Shown here one piece after another: positions 55,232-64,000 of a DNA stretch of 64,000 nt. The stretch covers positions 420,566-484,565 of the forward strand of contig KN832571.1 in assembly GCA_000827205.1 (NCBI GenBank), in the 5' to 3' direction. Positions within the stretch are counted from its first letter, which is position 1. Every line of letters begins with the position of its first letter. The notes below the pieces were generated by a model. The model worked only from the letters and a program-made list of their open reading frames with translations. It made no database searches and was not told where the DNA came from. Origin of the DNA: Plicaturopsis crispa FD-325 SS-3 (taxonomy: Eukaryota; Basidiomycota; Agaricomycetes; Amylocorticiales; Amylocorticiaceae). Both the position numbers and the translations under genes were made by a program.

Positions 55232-55820
55232 CTAGGTCGCCTCGCGCTCAGGTTGCCGCAGTAAGTCATCCAACAACGCCGCGACCTGACGCTTGGCCTC
55301 GTCTCGATCCTCCTGGACGCTCTTAAGCTCCGCATCCCGACGATACGCAATCTGCGCCTCGTCGGAGAGCAGGAGCAGCAATTTCATGGAGTGTGTGATT
55401 GACAGCAGTGAATTGGCCGCTCGGACCTACGATGTCAATGAAGTAAGGGCCATTGCACATGCATGAGCGGGCAAAGATATACGCACCATGGATTCAGCGC
55501 GAGACTGCGCCTGATACGCTTCCTGTGCGACTTTGAATTTGTCTTTCTCTCCAATCTGTCGATGTATACATCAGACTCATGCACGAATAGCAGGCTCTCC
55601 GAGTACTTACCGACGCCAGGCCAACGAGATCAACCATTCCGTCTACTAGTGTCTCCACCTCCATGTCGACCTTTTTGTTCCATTCCTCCTCGATCGCGTC
55701 AAGGTACTCGGCAGAATTTTGGTCGACGAGCGGCTGGGAACCACCGGCGCCCCCGCGGCGCAGGTTGGCGGTGGGGAGCGCAGAGGGTCGCGAGACGTCG
55801 GTCTGTGGCGGTTCAGCCAT
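55232..55820 (-). CDS. MED22: Mediator complex subunit 22 (Med22/Surf5)
   Basis: Three exons: 55820-55611, 55555-55487 and 55426-55232, in frame, giving 157 residues. After a Pro/Gly-rich lead the core helices follow: AEYLDAIEEEWNKKVDMEVE, TLVDGMVDLVGLASIGEKDK, AQEAYQAQSRAESMVRAANS and LLSITHSMKLLLLLSDEAQI. The C-terminus is a charged coiled coil (AELKSVQEDRDEAKRQVAAL). This pattern is diagnostic of the Surf5/Med22 family, a small helical subunit of the Mediator head that pairs with Med11. The length is as expected for fungi. Confidence 0.93.
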
Positions 55821-56144
55821 TACAGACGCAGATGCCGGTCAAAGAGTTTTCTTGAAGTCTGGGAGTCGGAAGGACGTGAACTTTGTGGCGTCCGAGTCCG
55901 TGATCATTTTGTATGACCACGTGGACCTTCGCGTCTCGACGGGCAATGATTTCACTCCCTTGATAGACTTACTATAGCTATAGTACGACTGCGAAAGAAG
56001 AAAGGAGAACGAGGTTTGATTGATACAATACAGTGGCGTCTCACGGCGTCAGATATACACTTGGTCGTTTGTTGGCTTAAATTATTCGAAACTATTTAAT
56101 GGCTATGTGCGTAGGGATGTCCCACTCCGAGTGTTATCAAGGAT

Positions 56145-58257
56145 TTAGAAGAAACCCGATTCATCGTCCATGGAGGCCTGTCCATACGGGGGGACGACAT
56201 CTGTATCAGCATTCGCACTGAACGCGTACCGATCTGCAGTGCATGTAAGCATTGTGATAAAAACAACATATTTGGCCGTAGAGACTCACAGATCCTGTGT
56301 TCACCCGCATCGAAAAAGTGCCCGAAATGATCTTCGGCGTGATATGCACGAGCAGGCCAGCAGGTGTAGTCCTCGTCGTAATCATCTGGATTCAAGCGCT
56401 CGGGAATTTTGGCCTCGCGGTACCCGTAGTTGTTACCCATGCGGCCCATGTAGCTACATTCTGTCGCAGCGTACAGAGTGTTGTGTCGGGAATCCCAGGC
56501 CAAAGCGTTTACAGCGTTGTTTCCCGTCGCGAGTTCGTAGACTGCTGTGCGAGCACGGATGTCCCATAGCTTGATCTGCTCTCCCTTCCCGCATCCTGTG
56601 AACACGGCTGGAGAATGTAGGTCAGAGATGCATAACGATAAGAATAGGTATGTCCGTCAACGCACTTGGGATGCCGTCGGGGTGCACAAGAAGTGCCGCG
56701 CCGCAGTCTTCACTTTCCAGGTTCAAGCTCAGCACAGGCAACGGGTGCCGCGTATCGTACAGGCGGACTACACCGTCTGAGCACGCAGTGAGGAAATTAT
56801 TTGGGTCCGCTTCGCTCGTCGAGAAGCAGTCGATCGTGCCCCCATGTCCCAAATACCGGCCCGAGGTCTTACCGCCGTCATCGAGGTCAACAACGACGCA
56901 CGCGTAATTGGACGTTTCGCGCGGCTCCGACGCGCATATCATCGATGCAGGCGCTGTCGGATGGGCATGCCAGGTAGATGGTGTGAACTGGGGGTCTGCA
57001 AACGCGATCTGGGTGGCGGCAGCGTTGCCCTTGGAGTTTTCGATGTCTTCGGGGTCGTCTCGCCATGTGTCTTCAGTGCTGATCTTCCCTCCGATGCGCT
57101 TTTTGCCCTTGGCGCCGTGGGTGTCGAGATCCTTGACGTTCCAAACGGCGGCGGACCCCTTGCCCGCGCGCACGATGCGCTCGTTCCTTAGTACTTTAAG
57201 CGGACCTGTGTGCCCGCGAGAGTCGAGAGTGTGCGTAGGTAGACCTTCTTCGTAAGGTTTATCATCGCTAGTTCCCGCCTCGCCGGAGACGGGGCCCCAG
57301 GCGTACGACTTGATGCGTTTGGTATCGGCGACGAAGATGAGCTTCTGCTCCTCGAAAAGCTCGCAGTAGCGGGCAACGTCTGTCAGCCCGACGTCCGCCG
57401 ACAGGCTCTCTGGAAACTCTTGCGAGGTGGGATCGTCGTTGTCGAGGAGGTAATACGAGAGCAGGGGCGACCGGTTTTTCCATCCACCCATCCCGAGGAG
57501 GGCGAGGCATGAGCCCTTGCCAGACGATATTGCCATCTGTATGGGCGACGCTATCGAGTCGCTGAGGACCTGTGCGCGCGCTTGGTATATGATATTCGCG
57601 AGGGGAGTATCCGCGGTAGCGGATAGGGTAGGTGGATCTTTCCGAAACCGCGCCATGGGCGTACTGTTCGGGTGGGGTTTCTGGGCTGGATCCCAGGGAT
57701 CGGCGGTCTTTGGCAGACCCCTGCTTGGATCCATGAAGCCGTCTGGGGGGACGTGTGTGAATGGGCTCGCCGTGCATCTCCTAGCTAGACTTACCCTCCA
57801 TGAGCATTTTGAGCAGAGGTTGCACTTGGGTCAAAAAGCCATGGGCTGTTGTTGTGTGCCGCATGCGTCAAGAAATGGTTGTAAGATCTGAAATCGCGAA
57901 CGACGCACAGAAAACCCCTTCCTTCGTCTGCCGGTCATCTATAAGAGGCGCACGATCATCCTCCGTGTGCGCAAAAGACGGGACGTTCTCGAACAAGTCC
58001 GCCTCCCCGTACGCGTATGCGATGAGCTGGTTGATGAACTGATCGGCGCGCTCGACGATGATTTTGAGGTTCGACGCGTTCGCAGCCTCCGCCGTGCGGA
58101 CTAGCTCACACGTGTCCTTGAGAAAGGACTTGAAGACGGGATTGCGGTTTTCGTTGTCGTCCTCTCGTGCCTCGTCGTCGCCGTCGTACTCTTCGAAATC
58201 GTGCTCGAGTCGGGCAAGCGCTGCTAGGACGTCGGAGGAGACCTGTATGTTAGACAT
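56145..58257 (-). CDS. WD40-repeat protein with N-terminal helical domain
   Basis: Five exons: 58257-57909, 57845-57795, 57742-56666, 56607-56290 and 56233-56145. Phases agree throughout and give 627 residues. The first exon could be mistaken for a separate small gene, because its frame runs on to a stop at 57868. A GTGCGT donor at 57908 and an ACAACAG acceptor join it cleanly (TKEGVF|SHGFLTQVQPLL). Residues ~1-150 are helical and acidic (LAALARLEHDFEEYDGDDEA, ADQFINQLIAYAYGEADLFE). WD blades follow: VLRNERIVRAGKGSAAVWNV, GHGGTIDCFSTSEADPNNFL with TACSDGVVRLYDTRH, and TGCGKGEQIKLWDIRART. The C-terminal block WPARAYHAEDHFGHFFDAGE with HRIYRYAFSAN is distinctive. The function is unknown to me; such propellers are scaffolds. 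Confidence 0.85.
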
Positions 58258-59193
58258 AGCGTGCTGTTCCTACGTGAGATGCGCGTCTTGGAACCGGTTT
58301 ATGGTGCAGACGCGTTACTGATGCTGGTTGTAGTGGTTGCAGCGAGGGAGAGGTCCCAACTTGAATGCGTACTTAGGAACATTCCCCAAGTCCGAGGAGG
58401 CGCAGCACGTTGTTATATTGGCCGTACGTGGCTACGACTCTATCTGATTCTCCGCCAGCATCCATCATACTGCGTCCATCGCTTTGCAACTAGCGGTCGC
58501 CGACTAAAACCTTGCTTGCATGATATTTGCAGTCAACTGAGTATGTCTCTACGTACATGCTCAGCCAGTAAGTTTCAGAGCAATTACCCGTCCACAATCC
58601 TTTCTTCCAGCAAGGACAGTAAGACCAACATTTTCTTCCAAATTGGCCTGGACCGTTAGACTCAGAAACGCGCACAAAGAGACGACGGAGGAATTGTGGC
58701 GCATAACGTGTTTGTACAGCTTTGTTTTTGGCAGGTCACGAGGGCCCGCCACAGATACGACATTTCAAGTCGGTATAACAGTTACGCATGTTTGGTTTAT
58801 CTTGGTACTCTTTGGTTTTGGCATGCGAGGGTTAACTGTGCCACAATTGTGACATGGGAAAGACCTTGACAAGCAAGGTGACTTGCAATATTTGGACTTG
58901 GAAATTGGTACAACTTGAGCATTGGTTGTACTAAACGGTTGGAAAACTGCATGGAATTTTGTGGCACAAAATCGAGATTGCTTCTTCCCCTGCTTGCGAT
59001 TCGAAGGGATGCTGCGCACTGCGTACTCACTTTCGCGATGTGGCGATCTTTATATTTGTAATTGTGCAATGCAGCCACGCGCTCCACGTCGGACGTCGTC
59101 AGCGCATACTGCGCACACTGCGGATGGTCTAAGATATAAACCACTGTGGATGAAAACAAGAGTCGTTAATATTGCACACAGTACTCATACACA
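58258..59193. other. Divergent intergenic region
   Basis: 935 bp between the WD40 gene (-) and the acetyltransferase gene (+). Frames in it lack domain signals. Promoters of both genes are expected here. Confidence 0.45.
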
Positions 59194-59953
59194 ATGGCGG
59201 CAACGACACCTCAAACCGCTATCCCACTCAAGGCGCCCATTGAGGACGTCGTCATCTCGCACATGACTTACGAAGATCTATCCGACGCAGCGCGGCTCCA
59301 GGCAGACACCTTCCGCAGCTTCCCGCGCGTGTTCTTCCACGCCGATCCCGACGATGTCCCGGTAGACGAGCGCACACGGCAGACCGCGTTGCGCTACAAG
59401 CGCTACCTGGATGACGACGGCAAGGTGTTTCTCAAAGCGACCATCGCGGGCAAGGTTGTGGGGATGGCTCTTTGGCAGAAGCCGGGCACGCTGTTCGTGG
59501 AGCCGGCGCGCAGCGATGAGGAAATGACGGAGGATGAGAGGCAGTCTTTCCTCGGCACGAATTTGCCTGCGTGGCGTTCATTCCATGCTGATCTCGGCGC
59601 CAAACGCGTGGAAGTCCTGGGAGACGAGCCGTACTGGTAAGGACCATGATTTCCACATCATCAACTTGGCCAGTCGGTTGAGAAGTGCACAATATAGGTA
59701 CCTTTATATGCTGGGTATCCACCCCACGTACCAAGGAAAGGGGATTGGTTCCAAGCTCTTGAATTGGGGTATCGCGATGGCGGAAGCGTCGGAGCCGAAA
59801 CTCGCGATGTATCTCGAGGCGAGTCCGAACGGGCAGAAGTTGTATGCGCGCAGAGGGTTTGAGGTCGTGACATCGACGGAGCTGTTGGGTGGGAAAGTGA
59901 CGCTACCGGGAATGAAGAGGCGAGCGGGGTATGTGGCTGAGAGTCAGGCTTGA
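59194..59953 (+). CDS. GNAT-family N-acetyltransferase
   Basis: Two exons (59194-59636 and 59698-59953) give 232 residues. The N-terminal half has VVISHMTYEDLSDAARLQAD (strand-helix 1) and DGKVFLKATIAGKVVGMALW, the core antiparallel strands. The CoA-binding motif A is split by the intron: YLYMLGIHPTYQGKGIGSKL with the Q/R-x-x-G-x-G/A pattern as QGKGIG. AMYLEASPNGQKLYARRGFE is the typical motif B (substrate-side Y-x-x-x-GF). The substrate is unknown. Many Agaricomycete genomes hold families of such small GNATs. Confidence 0.9.
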
Positions 59954-60723
59954 GAGCTACTCAGCTATATGCGACGCGAGGGCCACGAACCAAGATGATG
60001 TTTATCTTTTAACTCCCCAACGTCCTCCTCTCCTATGAGCTCTTCAGAGCGTAGGATACTGAGTTTGGAGACTTTCGACGCAAGGAAATTGCGCAGTCCT
60101 GAGCATCGTCAGCGGTCACCATCGTGGTCCCGAACGTCGTCGTAGAGAGCGGAGCGAAATCGAAAGAAACCCTTCATTAATATAGCAGACAGTATTGCAG
60201 CTGGGAGACCTGGATATGCATCGTGTTCGATATAATATGAAAGCGATCCAGAAATATCAAAAAACGAGCGCAGGAGACGTTCGAGTCTTCAACTGGAAGT
60301 TAAAGAGAGCTGGTGGGCAAACGCGCCCACGTGGGGTAAATCCGCGGGGTTTCAAATTGTAGAGTTCGCTCGCGTTCAACGCTCATTCAACGAGCAGCAT
60401 GATAAATCGTACATTGTCCACACACTGACCTAAAAAGAGCAGCGAAACCTGTCGGACTCTATATTCCCATTGTTTGTACCGTGCATAAGGTACGAGAAGC
60501 TCTTATCTCTACAGGTTCATGTTCCTCATTACCTTTTACTGCAGTGCCGAAAGGTGCCAAAGCTGGGGGACCATTGTTCACCGTTGTACGTTTACCGTGG
60601 CCACATATCTACCCATCAGCAAGTCACCTGCTTATTGTGCGTGCTCCTACAAAGTGTTGCGCTCCGAATAATTTGTGAGCCGCTCTCTCCCCTCTTTCTA
60701 TCGCACCACATCTCGATTTTACT
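59954..60723. other. Intergenic region, no gene recognised
   Basis: Between the acetyltransferase stop and the kinase start. Short plus-strand frames near 60470-60835 overlap the kinase start and are in other frames. Nothing else is supported. Confidence 0.45.
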
Positions 60724-63260
60724 ATGGAATCACCAACTCGTTCTAACAAATATATCAGGATATCTCTCAATCCTTCGACACCAGCAAACCGTCTTCGCAC
60801 CCAATCCGGCCTCTACCGTTCCGCAGTCCTTTTGAATCGACGAACCATGGTCATGGAAGACCTCGACGGCGCCATACCTGAATTGTCTTGGGAACAATTC
60901 GAGCCATATCTTCCCCCCAAGTGTGTTGACACACTCGCTGTAAAGGCACGCTTGGAGCTCTCTGGCGCTATTGTCGACAATCGGTGGGCGGCATACCGTG
61001 AACTCGATCCCAGCAAAATGGACGGTCACCAAGACGCTGTATTCGCTCCTCTCGAACTCATAGTCAAGACAATTATCTCGGAATGCCTACTCTCCAGTTC
61101 TTTTGACCAAGAACAAACACTCGAACTGATGCTAAACCCGGATCAAGTGCCCATCTGCAGCGAGAGGAAGAACAACTCGCGCCCTGACGGTGCTCTCAGA
61201 CTGCCAGGACCTCTATACTTATGGAACGGAATCGGCGTCTCGAAAGAGCTGAAGAAATTTGGTGGTGTTCACGTGTACGATGTAAGGTTCACGAACTCGG
61301 TTGTCGTCTTTTTTTAACTCCTCCTTATCTTCTCTAGAATCGGCGCCAGGTAGTTTGGAGCATGCATCATATCTTGCGCGACGATCCCACCCGTCGATTC
61401 ACCTTCGCTATCACCACAGAGGACACGCAGATGCGTCTTTGGTTCTGTAGTCGCTCTGTTATGGTCGCTACGAAGAGTTTCAATTTTGTCACGGTGCGTG
61501 ATCATATTGAGATGATACTATAACATATCATGCTGACCCCATATCACGCGTCAGGATCTGGAGAAAGTCATTCGCATCTATTCGTCTTTTGCGTTCGCAA
61601 CGAAGCCCGAGCTAGGGTGGGATCCTACTATCCGAGTCGTCCCCAACACAAACCCGACGCGGTACGATATCGATGTTCACACGGACGGCGAAGACAAGCC
61701 GGTCACCTATCGGAATGCACAAATCATCTGGGACTACGGGGCGGAATCTCTGCATTGCCGAGCGACAAGAGTCTTCAAAACGACTGACCCAGCAACTGGA
61801 GCCCCCGTCGCCGTCAAGGACGTATGGCGCGACTATGACCGCCCCTCGGAAGGCGCTAACGTCGACATGATCATGGGAGAGATTGATCGACGTGGTGGCC
61901 GATTTGCGGACTTCAAGAAGTACTTCATGCAGGTGGAGAGGCATGGCGATGTTAGGATTAATGGCCAGGTCGACGACACGCACCAGCTCATCATGCGCGA
62001 TACACCTGTTCCGCCGAATCACTCGTGGCTCCCACTCATCAAGCCCAGCAAGCTCGTCGATGTCGCACATGGAGATCGCCCAATGCTCGATGGTCTCGAG
62101 ACCACCGATCGCACTCGGGCGCAAAACCAGCAGCTTGAAGTCCGCCGCCGCGTGCACTACCGTATAGTGTTTGCCCACGTCGGGACACCCATCTATCAGC
62201 TACCCTCACTGAAAGACAGGTGTCGAGTACTGATCGACTCGCTCAAAGGTGTGTTCGCCCACCTCTCTGGTTGACGTATCTCAGAAATAACCGGGCGATT
62301 TGATTAGGTCTCGAAGCCCTGTATAGATTGGGCTACCTCCACCGTGATGTCAGCACAGGCAATATACTCTGTGTTAGGGACGCCTCCAACAACCTGATTG
62401 GCAAGTTATCCGACCTCGAATACATTATGGCGATCGACTCGGATAACCCAGCACGTGGTGTACGTACGGTACGTTTCTCATCACACCTTCTGGTATACAA
62501 TGTTCTCACTATTTCACAGGGCACAGTCGATTTCATGGCCGTCGAAGTCGACCGAATGGCCTATATTTTCCGACCCCAGGACGTCGAGAAACAGGACGAA
62601 ATCAAGATCGACCCTTCTGATGTCGACAACTGGGGCAACTATGAAGACGAAGACAAGGAGACCACATCAGAAGACGAACGCAAGGAAGTGGAAGCGCTGA
62701 AGGAGCAAATACGGCTTGCTTTCCGTCACAACCCCATCCACGATGTCGAGTCGCACTGGTGGATTATGGCGTGGAACCTTTTCGCGCATGCACCGACGTC
62801 GTACCTACCCTCACCACCAACGGCCAACAGTTCGGTTCCAGCCTCCGAATCAACATGGCATATGGGCGATCAACTGGTCGTTTCAAACAGGCTATTTCCC
62901 GGGACGATCAGGGCCCCGTATCGCCGTGAAATGTTCACGAAGGAAGTGGCCTTGGATACCACCGTTCTCCCTGCTGAGATTCAGCCTTTGGTCCGACATC
63001 TAGTCGAGGCGCAGGACAAGCTCTTGTCGACTTACAAACTCGCCGAGAAGCCTCCCACAGGTATCGACGAAAGCCTTTACCTGAGAATTCACTCCTCCGT
63101 CATTCGAATCTTCAAGAAGATTATGGACAGCGCTGGCGACATACAAGTAGCCAGCCTCAGTAAATTCCAGGACCCGGAAGAACCTACTCATGTATCGGGG
63201 AAACGAAAGGCCGATGCGCCTCGCACCAACCCGCCTGCGCCTAAGAAGAGCAAAAACTGA
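60724..63260 (+). CDS. FunK1-type fungal protein kinase
   Basis: Five exons: 60724-61281, 61338-61493, 61555-62248, 62308-62468 and 62520-63260, in frame, giving 769 residues. The N-terminal ~200 residues match the FunK1 lead (QTLELMLNPDQVPICSERKN, VVWSMHHILRDDPTRRFTFA, MRLWFCSRSVMVATKSFNFV). The kinase core includes RATRVFKTTDPATGAPVAVK, with the VAVKDVWRD Lys. The catalytic loop is YLHRDVSTGNILCV, with Asp and Asn. GKLSDLEYIMAID stands at the metal-binding position, where most kinases have DFG. GTVDFMAVEV resembles the activation-segment end, and HDVESHWWIMAWNLF is the FunK1-typical (D)(D/V)(E/L)ES.(W/F) block. The Lys-rich C-terminus (KRKADAPRTNPPAPKKSKN) looks like a nuclear localisation signal. 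FunK1 is a kinase family expanded in multicellular fungi. Confidence 0.92.
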
Positions 63261-64000
63261 CATCTCGTAAGTGTGACTTCTCATGAAGCATTCATGTACA
63301 CAGACAGCTGACCGATTTTCTGCAGTGTCCGTCCTCCGCTATGAGCCATGTCTATTGCTTTCGTGCCGCTGTGCTCTCGCCGTCCTAACCATGTATCCTC
63401 ATTCCATTTCCTGCAATTTTCTAAGTGTATTGTCCATTAGATATTGTTTCCGATGTAATTTACGCGACCGGTCGACTCTGTGCAAATATGAGGCTTATAA
63501 CGAATGTAGCAGCGCTCAACGCAGTCAACCTGGCAGATGACGCTCGTATCTGAGTGTAAGTACTGGTCGAAGCATACTTTTGGATTTTAGACGACGCACG
63601 AAGAACTGCAGGGATCAGCATGCTTAAGCCTCGATATGTCGGCGCCTGCAAGTATTCTTGCATAAGTCATATTAGTATTATCAAGAATCAATGGTAGAAT
63701 GTATCCATTGGTCAGCGCGTGCTAGCGCGTCCTCGGCGTGCGCGGCAAGTTCTTTGATATGTACTGTTCATCGTTCAACGTTCAGCCTTCTACTTCACTG
63801 CGCTGAATTCGCCATATTTGAGATTCGAACATAGCATAATATTGTCCGTCCTGCTCGAAAGCATGCGCAGATGCATGTGAGCTACACGGGTTAACATTGG
63901 TGAGTGTATTCTACAACTTGAGTATATCACGGCTCACATTCAGGGTCCCTGCTCGACAGTGTTAGAATCTATCAGCAATGATAGCCCTTCTCGTTCTAAA
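63261..64000. other. Terminal intergenic stretch
   Basis: The last 740 bp after the kinase stop. A short minus-strand frame at 63460-63663 has no domain signal. The window ends before another gene is recognisable. Confidence 0.45.

Noticed and set aside
57868-58257. Separate small gene upstream of the WD40 gene
   Set aside because: A canonical intron at 57908-57846 joins it in phase to the WD40 gene, which otherwise lacks a good start.

Overview
The window looks like nuclear DNA of a mushroom-forming basidiomycete (Agaricomycetes). Genes are split by many short (about 48-80 bp) GT-AG introns. Several families present are characteristic of that group: DUF7918, DUF6534, a FunK1 kinase and a GLFG-bearing DUF4139 protein. 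TTAGGG-type repeats also occur. Most models below come from hand splicing. Where exon phases and family motifs agreed I give exact ends; unresolved junctions are stated.

Layout. 1-1.5 kb is AT-rich and repeat-like. 1.5-8 kb holds a DUF4139/MIA-like gene (-), mitochondrial ribosomal protein uL30m (-), the PP2A methylesterase PPE1 (+) and an unrecognised gene (-). 8.9-13.3 kb holds a single-pass membrane protein (+) and an RS-domain protein (-) whose Arg/Ser tract is encoded by a 15-bp minisatellite. 14.5-21.4 kb is a cluster of four DUF7918 paralogues in convergent order (A+, B+, C-, D-). A ~770 bp inverted-repeat element carrying degenerate telomeric repeats is inserted in the last exon of copy D, flanked by a 10-bp direct repeat. 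22.5-24.6 kb is a DUF6534 membrane protein gene (-).

25.7-37 kb is mostly housekeeping: APC/C subunit Cdc16/Apc6 (-), eIF1A (+), an unknown nuclear-like protein (-), a NOP15/NIFK-like ribosome biogenesis protein (+), a small repeat protein (-) and a PHO84-type phosphate transporter (-). 38.9-46.3 kb has a Zn2Cys6 transcription factor (+), MAF1 (+) and a cytochrome P450 (-). 46.3-49.5 kb is gene-poor. 49.5-63.3 kb has an SCP2 sterol-carrier protein (+), the mitochondrial dynamin Mgm1 (-), a DapA-family aldolase (+), Mediator subunit Med22 (-), a WD40 protein (-), a GNAT acetyltransferase (+) and a FunK1 kinase (+).

Many housekeeping genes sit as divergent pairs with gaps of 137-352 bp (uL30m/PPE1, APC6/eIF1A, unknown/NOP15, MGM1/aldolase), which suggests shared promoters. 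The most unusual region is the DUF7918 cluster. Its members share exon lengths and phases, and the three intact ones end in a sumoylation-consensus-like Lys site plus a (V/I)(V/I)DLT tail resembling a SUMO-interacting motif. The element in copy D would replace that tail.
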